A stretch of 64,000 nucleotides of DNA from Amycolatopsis sp. NBC_01480 (GCF_036227205.1 NZ_CP109442.1:4836001-4900000), one strand, 5' to 3'. Shown: positions 35,364-43,559, counted from the first letter of the stretch. Notes: generated by a model from the sequence alone, not told the origin. Numbers and translations: made by a program.

Positions 35364-36257
35364 TTAGGACGCAGGCGACCAGGACCAGGGGCGGGGCCCG
35401 TTCCGGCCGCGTAGGCAGGTAACACGGAGTCCGGCTTCGGGCTGAGCGCGGGGGTTTTCTGCGGCGTGTTGGGCGAGGTAGCAGGTCATGCGGAGTTCGC
35501 GGATGTCTCGCAGAAGCGCGAAGCCGTCCCAGGTGGTGACGTCGTGGCCGTAGCGGTGGCAGAAGTCGCGGTAGTCGGCGGCGGTGATCCAGGCGAAGCT
35601 GGTGTGTTTGATGGCGGTGGAGACGAGGTCCCATTCGGGTGGGCCGATCGAGGCGCGTTCGAGGTCCAGCAGCACGACCTGGTTGTCGTTGGTGGCGACG
35701 ACGTTGCCGACCCAGGCGTCGCCGTGCAGCACGGTGTGCGGCAGGCCGGCGGGCAGCTGGTCGTAGCGGTCGCGCAATGTGGCGAGGTGGTGGTGCAGCC
35801 AGGGCGGTCGTCGTCGGTGAGGCTGGTGGCGGCGGTGATGCGTTCTTCGAGCCGGACGAACGGCTCCAGCGCGGAGAACGGGTGCTAGCCACTGACGACG
35901 GGCAGGTCGTGCAGCCGGCGCAGAGCCGTTGCGACTTGAGCGGGGGTGCCGTTGTGGTGCTCGGGCAGCTCGTGCCAGAAGGTCACCGTGCCCGTGCGCC
36001 TCAATGGGTTGGCCGAGGTCGTCGAGGGCACGGACGGCGGGGATGTCGTGGTCGGCGAGCCATCGGGCGATGCGGACTTCCCGGGCAGCAGCGGCGTGCT
36101 GGCCGGAGCGGGCGATGCGGGCGACGATGCCACCGGGGAGCCGGAGGATCGCGTTCTCCCCGAGCCGGATGGGCTCAGCGCCCCGCGCGTCGATCCCCGC
36201 CTGGTCACAGGCATCGCGCAGCACCTTTCCGGCCTTCTCAGTTCCGGTCGTGGTCAC
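35364..36257 (-). pseudogene. APH/choline-kinase-like phosphotransferase, broken
   Basis: The N-terminal part is normal (I-R-L-G-E-N-A-I-L-R-L-P-G-G-I-V-A-R-I-A-R-S). After G-Q-P-I-E-A the frame is wrong until about 35800. The correct middle lies in another frame (T-V-T-F-W-H-E-L-P-E-H-H-N-G, then A-L-R-R-L-H-D-L-P-V-V-S-G) and contains an in-frame TAG at 35886-35888 before H-P-F-S-A-L-E-P-F-V-R. The C-terminal half again reads well, with the catalytic H-G-D-A-W-V-G-N-V and L-L-D-L-E-R-A. Two frameshifts and one stop inactivate it. Aminoglycoside-phosphotransferase-fold kinases occur in RiPP clusters, so it may once have belonged to the adjacent locus. Confidence 0.75.
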
Positions 36258-36618
36258 GACGCGGCGACCACCGTGTGGATGCGCTGGCGCAACGCGGCGA
36301 CCTCGGGCGTGCGGCAGTGGCGGTGGGCGTAGCAGGACAGCTCGCGCAGATCGTCGGTGGCCCGGCGGGAGCGGACGGTGCCCGCGGTGTCGAGTGCGGC
36401 CTGGCTGATGACGGCGGCTTCGGCGGGGTCACCGGTGGCCATGGTCAGCGTGGCCAGCTTGGTCTGGGAGATCGCGCGGGAGCGGGCGTAGGCGTCGGTG
36501 TGCCCGGTGAAGGCATCCGAGAGCCGGGCCGCGGCCTCGCCCGGCCGGTATCCGTGAACGGCGAGGTCGAACAGGGCGTGGCCGGTGTCGCCGTCGAGCT
36601 GGCCGCGGACTGCTACTG
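36254..36618 (-). pseudogene. C-terminal fragment of a HTH/TPR regulator
   Basis: A frame without its own start runs from the methyltransferase stop: H-A-L-F-D-L-A-V-H-G-Y-R-P-G-E-A-A, then D-A-Y-A-R-S-R-A-I-S-Q-T-K-L-A-T-L-T, then P-A-E-A-A-V-I-S-Q-A-A-L-D and a final V-A-A-L-R-Q-R-I-H-T-V-V. This is the usual C-terminal tail (helical repeats) of large actinobacterial XRE-type regulators. The DNA-binding front half is absent, so it is a deletion remnant. It overlaps the phosphotransferase start by four bases. Confidence 0.55.
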
Positions 36619-37374
36619 CGGCTTCCGCCGTGCTGAGGTCCCCGCAGGGTCGTACGTGGCGACGAAGTGTGCGGTGGAACCGGTGAGTTGGCCGATGTGG
36701 TTCTGCGGATCGGTGAACAGCGCCGTGGCGCGGAATCCGGCGTGGGTGGCGTAAAGCTCGAGTTCGCGGGGGAACAGGATTCGGCGCCGGATGTGGTCGG
36801 TGTCGGTGGTGCCGTTGTCGTGGTGCCAGGTGCGGTGCAGGGTGGCGATCTGGGTGCGGGCGTCCCAGCCGTGCTGGGTGGTCACGTCGGCGTGGATGCC
36901 GGCGGCTTCGATGCGGCCGCGGGTGGGTGTGGTGGTGTGGGTGGGGGCGATTTGGGTGACGATGATCAGCAGGGTGCCGGGGTGGGCGTGGGCGGTGAAG
37001 GTAGTGAAGGCGGCTTGGATGTCGTTGTTGTGGTGCAGGTAGGCCAGGGAGTTGCCGAGGCAGAGGATCGTGTCGAAGGTGCGCTCGAGCCGGATGGTGC
37101 GCAGGTCGCCGACGTGCAGGTCCAGTTCGGGGTGCTGGTGGCGGGCGTGGTTGATGAGTGCGGGCTGGAGATCGACGCCGACGCGGTCGTGGCTGTGGGC
37201 GAGTGCGGCGAGGTCGCGGGCGGTGCCGCAGCCGAGGTCGAGCACGCTCCCCGCAGGACCGGGCCCGTGGTCGTTGATGAGGCGCTGGCAGGTGGTGGCG
37301 GTGGTGCTGTCGTGGGTGAGGGCGTCGTAGAGGTCGGGGCGCCGGTAGGCGATGTTGTGCTCGGCCAGGTTCAT
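36613..37374 (-). CDS. Class I SAM-dependent methyltransferase (RiPP locus)
   Basis: The start ATG 37374 overlaps the stop of the cyclase gene (ATGA), so the longer upstream frame is discarded. The product is 253 aa. Motif I is L-D-L-G-C-G-T-A-R-D at about residues 45-54, followed by V-G-V-D-L-Q-P (motif II acidic residue) and L-C-L-G-N-S-L-A-Y-L. The C-terminal half is beta-rich, with R-R-R-I-L-F-P-R-E-L-E-L-Y-A. The family transfers methyl groups from SAM to small molecules or peptides. Its coupling to the cyclase gene makes the peptide product the likely substrate, which is inference. Confidence 0.8.
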   Translation of the reverse strand: MNLAEHNIAYRRPDLYDALTHDSTTATTCQRLINDHGPGPAGSVLDLGCGTARDLAALAHSHDRVGVDLQPALINHARHQHPELDLHVGDLRTIRLERTFDTILCLGNSLAYLHHNNDIQAAFTTFTAHAHPGTLLIIVTQIAPTHTTTPTRGRIEAAGIHADVTTQHGWDARTQIATLHRTWHHDNGTTDTDHIRRRILFPRELELYATHAGFRATALFTDPQNHIGQLTGSTAHFVATYDPAGTSARRKPQ

Positions 37375-38933
37375 GCGACCGGCGCGGGGTCGGGGGTGAG
37401 CAGGGAGCGGAGGCCGACTTCGAGGGCGAGGGTGTCGCACAGCACGGACGGCACGGTATCGCTCTGGTGCGCGTCGCGCACGGTGCGCTGGAGCGCGTCG
37501 GGGTCGATGAAGCCGTGGTCGGTCAGCAGCATGCCGTCGCCGAGCAGGCGGTTGGCGAGGGGGAGTCCGTGGTGGCGCAGGCCGTGTTGCATGAGGTCCC
37601 GGAAGTTCTCCGTGCGTTCGGGGTGGGTGACCGAGCGGGGGAGACCGGCACGGGTCAGGAAGTCCCGGTAGAGCTTCTTGCCGCGGCGCATTTCGAGCGG
37701 AAGTTGTTCGGCGAACCGCACCAGGCGGGGGTGGGTGAATGGTGTGACCGGCCAGATTCCCGCGCGCAGGTAGGCGGGGTGGTGGATCGCGAACCCCATC
37801 AGGGTCGGTGTCGGCAGCACGGCCGACGGCGCCAGGTTGTCATCGATCGTAGCCAGGGCGTCGCGGGCGCGGGGCCCGAGCCAGGACACCTCGGCCAGGC
37901 TCTGGGGCGGTGGCGGGGGTAGTTCGTCGGGGCGGGGTGCCATGATCTCGTCGCCGCCGTTGCCGGTCAGCATGATCGTGACCCCGTGGCGGGCGGCGCG
38001 GTCGGCAAGGGCCTCGAACGCCTCGCGGTAGAACTCGCCGCCGGGATCGTGCGCAGCGCCGCGGGCGCGGATGCCGCCGGCGCAGAATGGGGCATGCTCG
38101 TGCGCTCGCAGGACATCGTCGGTCGCGCGGACATGCTCGGCGATCGTGAGCCGGCGGCGGTGCTGCTCCGTGCCGAGGGCTCCCTCGATGAGGAGCCCGA
38201 AAGTCCGCAGCGCGGGCCCGGCGGGCTCGTGTGCGGCGATCGCGACGGTGGCGGAGTCCAGGCCGCCGGACAGTTCCAGCCCCATCAAGGCCCCGCCGGC
38301 GCGCCACGGATGGATTGCCTCGGTGAGCAGGTGGGCGAGCGCGTCGAAGGGGTCGGCGCCGGAGCGCAGTTCGCGGGCGCGGGTGACGTGTTCGGCTGGG
38401 GGCGGGTAGGTGAGCTGGAGGCCCGCGGTGGTGAACGTCGCGGTCGCGCGTTCGGTCAGCATGGTCACGTCGGTGAACAGGGTGTCGCTGCTGTAGCGGT
38501 GCCGCCGCGTCAGGGCACGGGCCACGGCACGATCCCGCAGAGACGAGGACCGGAGGAGACGACGTAGCGCGGGTAGGTCCCACGTGCCGTACAGGAACTC
38601 GCCCTCAGCGGCCAGGTACAACGGCACTGTGCCGCCGATGCCGGCGCTGATCGTGATCCGTCCCGGCTGCAGATGCAGGACCACCGCGTCGCCGCGGGCA
38701 GCGCCGTGTGTGCCCTTGCGGCCGGGTTCGGGAGGCGTCGGTCCCGCCAGGGTCACCGGGCTGGCGAGGTCACGCACCAGGATGGTGGTGGTGTGCTGGG
38801 CGTGGTGGATCTCGTTGCGCAGAGCGGGATGGGAGATCGGCTGGACCCAGCTGCCGCCGCACCGCCACCGGTCGTGGTCCCCATGCCAGGCTGCTCGGGC
38901 GAGGTCGCTCAGCGCCAGGCGGAACGAGAGCAT
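37371..38933 (-). CDS. Asparagine-synthetase-like macrolactam cyclase
   Basis: The product is 520 aa. It lacks the N-terminal Cys nucleophile of glutamine-dependent asparagine synthetases (it begins M-L-S-F-R-L), but keeps a degenerate N-terminal glutaminase-like fold. The ATP-pyrophosphatase signature L-S-G-G-L-D-S-A-T-V is at about residues 221-230, with L-T-G-N-G-G-D-E-I-M later. This is the build of lasso-peptide cyclases (AlbC/albusnodin-ikarugamycin-type macrolactam cyclases), which adenylate a side-chain carboxylate of a peptide and close an amide ring. A 41-residue gene lies directly upstream, with a strong hairpin between. The leader peptidase and RRE partners of lasso systems are not present nearby. 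Confidence 0.82.
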   Translation of the reverse strand: MLSFRLALSDLARAAWHGDHDRWRCGGSWVQPISHPALRNEIHHAQHTTTILVRDLASPVTLAGPTPPEPGRKGTHGAARGDAVVLHLQPGRITISAGIGGTVPLYLAAEGEFLYGTWDLPALRRLLRSSSLRDRAVARALTRRHRYSSDTLFTDVTMLTERATATFTTAGLQLTYPPPAEHVTRARELRSGADPFDALAHLLTEAIHPWRAGGALMGLELSGGLDSATVAIAAHEPAGPALRTFGLLIEGALGTEQHRRRLTIAEHVRATDDVLRAHEHAPFCAGGIRARGAAHDPGGEFYREAFEALADRAARHGVTIMLTGNGGDEIMAPRPDELPPPPPQSLAEVSWLGPRARDALATIDDNLAPSAVLPTPTLMGFAIHHPAYLRAGIWPVTPFTHPRLVRFAEQLPLEMRRGKKLYRDFLTRAGLPRSVTHPERTENFRDLMQHGLRHHGLPLANRLLGDGMLLTDHGFIDPDALQRTVRDAHQSDTVPSVLCDTLALEVGLRSLLTPDPAPVA

Positions 38934-38953
38934 GTCGGGTCCCTAAGGTTGGT

Positions 38954-38985
38954 GCGGCTCGGGCAGCGGAAGCTGCCCGAGCCGC
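38954..38985 (-). terminator. Perfect 14-bp hairpin between precursor and cyclase genes
   Basis: Arms 38954-38967 (GCGGCTCGGGCAGC) and 38972-38985 are perfect complements with a 4-base loop. It falls in the 70-base gap after the small precursor gene and before the cyclase. Such hairpins allow much more precursor than enzyme transcript by partial termination or by protecting the short mRNA. No U-tract follows, which fits attenuation rather than full termination. Confidence 0.75.
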
Positions 38986-39003
38986 AGTGGGTGTGGCGTC
39001 CGG

Positions 39004-39129
39004 TCAGCTGGCGCAGTGGTCGCCCTTGTTGTTGCCGTCGGCGTCGCCGGGCATCTTCGGCGTGTAGAGGCTCTCCGTCGAGGGCACATCGAGCACCAGG
39101 TCTCCGGTGAACATCGCGTCCAGGTCCAT
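39004..39129 (-). CDS. Putative RiPP precursor peptide, 41 aa
   Basis: ATG 39129 is preceded by AAGGAG at ideal distance. The peptide starts M-D-L-D-A-M-F-T-G-D-L-V-L-D-V, an acidic leader-like segment with hydrophobic Leu/Val, continues P-S-T-E-S-L-Y-T-P-K-M-P, and ends G-D-A-D-G-N-N-K-G-D-H-C-A-S. A Gly/Asp/Asn-rich tail with one Cys, next to an asparagine-synthetase-like cyclase, suggests a core for macrolactam formation between an amine and an Asp side chain. It does not show the usual lasso T-x-G/C core start with Glu/Asp at position 7-9, so the exact chemistry is open. It is too short for routine gene callers. Confidence 0.72.
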   Translation of the reverse strand: MDLDAMFTGDLVLDVPSTESLYTPKMPGDADGNNKGDHCAS

Positions 39130-39339
39130 CTCGACTCCTTCGTGTACTGAACCCGCGGCGAGCGGGGTGGGCCCGCCGTGGTGAACGCGCCGGTCGACGC
39201 GCTCACCTCATTCCACCAGCGGTTTTGCCGCTGTTCGAGCCCGCATGGTGGGCGGGCGGTACCCGAATCGTGGACGGTGTGGGGACGGGTGGCGGACTTC
39301 GGCACCTGCGGGGCATCCGGGCTCGCTTACTGTGTGCGT

Positions 39340-40818
39340 ATGGCTGGTTCCTCCGATGCGTTCCGCTCGCCGAACGAGGTTCTGATCGCCCTGCGGGCTG
39401 CGCAGGCCCTGTCTCAGCAGGAGCTGGCCGGGGAACTCAACCGGCTGGCGACCACCCAGCACCACCGGCACTTGACGCTGACGAAGAAGTCGGTGTACCG
39501 GTGGGAGTCCGGGGAGACCGAATCCCCGAAGCGGTTCTATCAGCGGCTGCTCGCCGAGTACTTCGGGGTCTCCATCACCGAGCTCGGGTTCCACCGTCCC
39601 CAGCACCAGCCCGGCCGGTCCCTCGACATCGACGGGGCTGCCGTCGCGCCGGTAACGCCGGGCCAGGACCCGGATGTCGTCGAGGACCGGCGGCGGTGGG
39701 TCGCGGTCCGTACCGCGCTCGGCAGTACCCGGCGGGCCCTCGCGCTCGTCGCCGAGGGCCTCTACCCGGACTATCGTGTCGCCGGGCTGGAACACACCGG
39801 CGTCATCGCCCGGTCGGACTGGATCCCGGCGCTGCCCGTGCCGCTGGCTGACGTGGCGCTGAGGCTGGACGTCGACGCAGCCCGTCCCGTGCTCACCGGC
39901 GGCGAGCCCGAGACCGCGCCGGCGCGCCCGCTAGCCAACCCTGCGCACCGTTTTCGCCGCTACCACGACGCGATCCGTGAACTCGCCGCACCGCGATTGT
40001 TCGAGAACAGGTTGTGCTTCCGGCTGACCGGCCTCGACTGGTCGGCACCCACGATCCGGATGACCTTCGGGCACATGGGCTTTTTCGACTCGATGGACAC
40101 CAACGAGGCCCTTGCCCACGAAACCGCCCTGCACCACCTGGCCAGAGATCAGCACGAGCAGGTGATCACCACCAAACCGTCGTGGCGCAACCTGGCGTTC
40201 CGCAAGCTGATCGCGGACCCGTTCGACCTGTCCCGCCGCCCGCTGATGGGTGCCGTCGGTACGCTCACGATCCGCGGCGGCGAATCCCCCAGCATCGTGC
40301 TGCACCAGCGAGACGGCGGCAGAGTCGCCGGCGGCGGGGGCATGACCCACCTCATGCCAGCCGGGATCTTCCAGCCCTCCAGCGTCCTGCCCGCCGCCGT
40401 CGCCGAAGACTTCTCCCTGTGGCGCAACATTGAACGAGAATTCGCTGAGGAACTGCTCGGGCACGACGAGTACGACGGCAGCGGGCACCCCATCGCCTAC
40501 AGCGACCTCGAACCCTTCGCCACCCTCGATGACGCCTACCGTCGTGGCGACATCCAGGTGTGGTGCCTCGGTGTCACGCTCGACGCGCTGACCCTCTGCG
40601 GGGACATCCTGACCGTCGCCGTCATCCAGCCAGGCCTCTACGACACCCTGTTCGCCGGCGCCGTCAGCTCGAACTCCGAAGGCACGGTCTCGACCCACGC
40701 CCTCCCCTTCGAGGAAAACACCCTGCGCGAATTGTACGAACACGGGAACCTCTCACCCGGTGCGGCCGCAGCGCTGCATCTGGCGTGGACTCACCGCGCG
40801 ACCCTCTTTCCCCGATAA
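39340..40818 (+). CDS. HTH regulator fused to Nudix-like domain
   Basis: ATG 39340 opens M-A-G-S-S-D-A-F-R-S-P-N-E-V-L-I-A-L. The product is 492 aa. Residues about 9-72 form an XRE-type helix-turn-helix (A-A-Q-A-L-S-Q-Q-E-L-A-G, then K-K-S-V-Y-R-W-E-S-G-E). The C-terminal 300 residues are unusual: G-H-M-G-F-F-D-S-M-D, then V-G-T-L-T-I-R, then G-G-G-G-M-T-H-L-M-P-A-G-I-F-Q-P-S-S and I-E-R-E-F-A-E-E-L-L-G near residue 365. The last element resembles a Nudix box R-E-x-x-E-E-x-G. It is divergent from the precursor gene (210 bp between starts) and probably controls it, sensing a nucleotide-like or small ligand. Nudix activity is inference. Confidence 0.7.
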   Translation: MAGSSDAFRSPNEVLIALRAAQALSQQELAGELNRLATTQHHRHLTLTKKSVYRWESGETESPKRFYQRLLAEYFGVSITELGFHRPQHQPGRSLDIDGAAVAPVTPGQDPDVVEDRRRWVAVRTALGSTRRALALVAEGLYPDYRVAGLEHTGVIARSDWIPALPVPLADVALRLDVDAARPVLTGGEPETAPARPLANPAHRFRRYHDAIRELAAPRLFENRLCFRLTGLDWSAPTIRMTFGHMGFFDSMDTNEALAHETALHHLARDQHEQVITTKPSWRNLAFRKLIADPFDLSRRPLMGAVGTLTIRGGESPSIVLHQRDGGRVAGGGGMTHLMPAGIFQPSSVLPAAVAEDFSLWRNIEREFAEELLGHDEYDGSGHPIAYSDLEPFATLDDAYRRGDIQVWCLGVTLDALTLCGDILTVAVIQPGLYDTLFAGAVSSNSEGTVSTHALPFEENTLRELYEHGNLSPGAAAALHLAWTHRATLFPR

Positions 40819-41151
40819 GGCCAACCGGCACGAGATGCACCGAACGGCGCGGGCACGTTAGTTCAGAGCCCGGCACCGGTTGCTGTCGAATTGCCCTGGC
40901 TCGATGTTCTCGCTCACCGACCCGTGACGGCATGGTGACGCCCGTGCCGAAACCTGGCGGCATGGCCGAGTTCGCCGCGCCCTGCCCAAGGCCGCGCCGC
41001 CGGAGGTGCACGACGTGCTGCGGTCGCCGGGCGAACCGCGCCAGTTTGTTCTGCGGGATGCTTGGGCGACCAGGTCGAGTAGGCGGCTGACACAGGGGAC
41101 GCCGGGGGTCGCCGTCGACGGCCCGGTGGGTGCTGGGCGTAAGAGCTCATC
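40819..41151. other. Intergenic stretch without a supported gene
   Basis: Only short mixed-frame pieces occur, for example K-A-A-P-P-E-V-H-D-V-L-R-S-P-G-E-P near 40990, which may be a relic. It separates the HTH/Nudix-like gene from the convergent mycosin gene. No clear terminator was found. Confidence 0.35.
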
Positions 41152-42237
41152 TCATGGGGCTCGTCTTCTCCGCCTACGGCGGCTGAACATGAGAACTCCG
41201 GCCAGGACGAGGACTGCGGCGAGGGCTGCTCCGCCAATCACGAGGAGCCAGTTCGGTCCAGGAGCGGCCGGCTCGAGGACGGGTATTCCGGAAGTGGTTG
41301 TGACTGGTGTGGTGAGTGCTCGTAACGGGTTGACAGTTCCGAATCCGAATTGATCGTCACGCTGGTTGCCGTCGTGGCGGTCGGCGGTGTTGATCATCTG
41401 GCGGGTGACTTGTCCTGCCGTCATGCTCGGGTGTTGTGACCACAGTAGTGCGGCGGTGGCCGCTACGTAGGGGGCTGCGTAGCTGGTGCCGTCACCGTGC
41501 AGGTAGCCGCCGTGGTCGTTCGCGGAGCGGATGTCCACGCCCGGGGCGGCCAGTGTGGTGTGCGGTCCGGAGGCGCTGCTGGGCCAGAACTGGTTGCCGG
41601 AGTCGATACCGCTCACTGCGACGACTCCGGGAAAGGAGGCCGGATAGTTGGCGGAGTTTCCCGTATTTCCGTTGTTGCCGACAGCGGCGACGACCAGGGC
41701 ACCGCGCTGGAAGGCATGCTCGACCGCGGCGCGGACGTTCGGGTCGGGTGTGGTGGTTCCTAGGGAGACGCTGATGACCTGGGCACCGTGGTCGGCTGCG
41801 TAGATGATTCCTCGGGCCAATGCCACGGGCTCGGCCTGGGTGCCGGTCGAGACTCGGATGGGCAGAATCTTGGCCTGCGGTGCAAGTCCGAACATCCCAT
41901 TGCCCGCGGGGTTCTTTCCGGTTCCGGCGATGATTGCCGCGATCGAGGTTCCATGGGAATCGGAGGAGATGTCGGTTCGCCCGTCGTCGCCGGTCACGCC
42001 GACGAAACCCGTGCCGGGAAGGATTTGTCCCGCCAGGTCCGGGTGGTCGCTTTGGCAGCCAGTGTCGACGACGGCGACGGTGACGCCGTTTCCTTGTGAA
42101 TGCTCCCACACTTGATCCGCCCGCAAGTGCTGCTCGTCGAGTGGCCATTCGCCTACGTGTGAACCGGCTGCCGTCGCCGGTGTACCTGCTGCCAGCACTA
42201 TCCCAGCCGATAGCGCGAAGGCGATTATTCTGTGCAT
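41152..42237 (-). CDS. Mycosin-type subtilisin protease (type VII secretion)
   Basis: The product is 361 aa. It has a signal peptide (A-F-A-L-S-A-G-I-V-L-A-A-G-T-P-A-T-A-A-G), then a subtilase domain with D58 in A-V-V-D-T-G, H95 in D-S-H-G-T-S-I-A and S252 in G-D-G-T-S-Y-A-A-P. A C-terminal transmembrane helix (about 325-347) ends in a run of Arg. This signal peptide-protease-anchor layout is that of MycP proteases, which clip ESX substrates and stabilise the ESX channel. No eccB/C/D/E gene is in the window. It lies 20 bp after the SGNH gene on the same strand, so they may be one operon. Confidence 0.88.
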   Translation of the reverse strand: MHRIIAFALSAGIVLAAGTPATAAGSHVGEWPLDEQHLRADQVWEHSQGNGVTVAVVDTGCQSDHPDLAGQILPGTGFVGVTGDDGRTDISSDSHGTSIAAIIAGTGKNPAGNGMFGLAPQAKILPIRVSTGTQAEPVALARGIIYAADHGAQVISVSLGTTTPDPNVRAAVEHAFQRGALVVAAVGNNGNTGNSANYPASFPGVVAVSGIDSGNQFWPSSASGPHTTLAAPGVDIRSANDHGGYLHGDGTSYAAPYVAATAALLWSQHPSMTAGQVTRQMINTADRHDGNQRDDQFGFGTVNPLRALTTPVTTTSGIPVLEPAAPGPNWLLVIGGAALAAVLVLAGVLMFSRRRRRRRAP

Positions 42238-42257
42238 GGCTGCCTACTCGTTTCGGG

Positions 42258-43022
42258 TCAGCAGACGGATGCGATGGCCGATGCCCAGCCCCAGTAGCCG
42301 CCGTATTCGATGAGGTTTCCGGCGTCGTTGAGGTGGATGTTGTCGGCGGTCCAGGGGCTGGGATTGGGGAGATTGGGGTTTCCGGCCGGGGGGACGTATT
42401 GGCGGAGGTCGATGAGGGCTTCCTGGGTGTTGACGGCGGTGTTGTAGATCTGCTGGGCGTAGGAGTCCCAGGTGTAGTTTTCGGTGCCGGCGTAGGGGTT
42501 GGGGGTCCACTTGAGCTGTGGGTAGATGGACAGGAGGATGGTGGCGCCGGGGGTGGCGGCTTTCACGTCGTTGACGACGGTGGTGAGGTTGGCGCCGAAG
42601 GTGCTGGGGGTTACTTGGGACCAGAATTCGTTGCCGCCGAGGTCGATGATGATGAGGTTGGGTTTGGTGGTGGTGATGTCGGCGAGTGCGGCGGTGGTGT
42701 CCGGCCAGCGGCCTCCGGTGAGGTAGTCCATGGCCATTGCTCCGTTGTGGGAGTGGTTGGTGGTGACGGTTCCCCATTGAGAGGCGAGGCTCAGGTTGAT
42801 TTTGGTGGTCCAGCCGTAGGTGGTGGGGCGGTAGGTGTCCGCGTCGGCGGGGTAGCCGGTGGTGCCGTAGCCGGTGTCGGCGGAGGTGCCGAGGATCGCG
42901 ACTTTGTCGTGGGTGGTGCACCAGCTTGCGTCGGTGGTGGCCGCGTCGGTGGGCGACGTGCCGGCAAGTACGGCCACGAGCGCTGAGGTCAGGGCGGTGG
43001 CGAGTACGGCGATGCGTCTCAT
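42258..43022 (-). CDS. Secreted SGNH/GDSL hydrolase
   Basis: The product is 254 aa. A signal peptide (A-V-L-A-T-A-L-T-S-A-L-V-A-V-L-A-G-T-S-P-T-D-A) is followed by the SGNH core. Block I reads I-L-G-T-S-A-D-T-G-Y-G, with Thr in place of the usual Asp of GDS. Block III is L-I-I-I-D-L-G-G-N-E-F-W (GxN). The catalytic Asp-His is at D-N-I-H-L-N-D near the end. The family hydrolyses esters of lipids or sugars at the cell surface. It sits between a BMP-like gene and mycosin on one strand. The substrate cannot be read from the sequence. Confidence 0.82.
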   Translation of the reverse strand: MRRIAVLATALTSALVAVLAGTSPTDAATTDASWCTTHDKVAILGTSADTGYGTTGYPADADTYRPTTYGWTTKINLSLASQWGTVTTNHSHNGAMAMDYLTGGRWPDTTAALADITTTKPNLIIIDLGGNEFWSQVTPSTFGANLTTVVNDVKAATPGATILLSIYPQLKWTPNPYAGTENYTWDSYAQQIYNTAVNTQEALIDLRQYVPPAGNPNLPNPSPWTADNIHLNDAGNLIEYGGYWGWASAIASVC

Positions 43023-43051
43023 GCGTCGTGTCCTTGTCTGGCCGGAATGAG

Positions 43052-43543
43052 TCAGTTGCTTGTGCGGGCTGCGGTGACGATGGCGGTGGTCAGGTCGGCC
43101 GGCCGGGCCGGGATGGTGCTGACGTTGGCCGCCGTGGGTTGCGCGGAGGTGAGGAAGTGCTGGTCCGGGTGGGCTTGTGCCGCGGTCGCGGCAGGCGCGG
43201 CGAGATCGGGGCCGGGGGCGACGATCAGTCGGCAGTGCTGGGCGATGAGGCTGTTCAGGTAGGGGGTGAGCTGGTCGGAGGTCCCTGTCGGGGCGGTGAC
43301 GCGCTCGGCGTTGATCGGCGTGCGTGTGGTCGCGGCTTGGACGGCGGGCCAGAGCCGGTCGGCCTGGACGGCGTCCGTGGTGGTGGACAGCATGCAGACG
43401 CGGTAGTTGCGGGAGACGTTCGCATAGGCGACGGCCTCGGGTTCCGGGCTGGGTGTGAGTACGACGACGGCGGCGACAATGGCAGTGATGAGCACAACTC
43501 CGGCTGGTAAGGTTATTTTCCAGTTTCGCCGTGACCTGGACAC
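43052..43543 (-). CDS. BMP-like membrane-anchored protein
   Basis: GTG 43543 is chosen because the upstream TTG would place a perfect palindrome inside the coding sequence. The product is about 163 aa. A basic N-terminus precedes one transmembrane helix (L-P-A-G-V-V-L-I-T-A-I-V-A-A-V-V-V-L-T). The outer part (Y-R-V-C-M-L-S-T-T-T-D-A-V, then I-A-Q-H-C-R-L-I-V-A-P-G-P-D-L and F-L-T-S-A) resembles one lobe of basic-membrane-protein/nucleoside-binding proteins. It is the first gene of a three-gene set with the SGNH hydrolase and mycosin. A ligand-binding role is inferred. Confidence 0.55.
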   Translation of the reverse strand: MSRSRRNWKITLPAGVVLITAIVAAVVVLTPSPEPEAVAYANVSRNYRVCMLSTTTDAVQADRLWPAVQAATTRTPINAERVTAPTGTSDQLTPYLNSLIAQHCRLIVAPGPDLAAPAATAAQAHPDQHFLTSAQPTAANVSTIPARPADLTTAIVTAARTSN

Positions 43544-43559
43544 TAAGTTACGTAACTTA
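43544..43559. promoter_or_regulatory. Perfect 16-bp palindrome, TetR-type operator
   Basis: TAAGTTACGTAACTTA is a perfect palindrome directly upstream of the chosen GTG of the BMP-like gene. TTACGTAA cores of this kind are typical TetR-family operators. No TetR gene is in the window, so the repressor would act from elsewhere. Confidence 0.6.

Noticed and set aside
39004..39129. Canonical lasso peptide assignment for the small precursor
   Set aside because: No Thr at the penultimate leader position before a Gly/Cys core start with Asp/Glu at 7-9, and no RRE or leader-peptidase gene nearby; kept only as a general macrolactam RiPP candidate.
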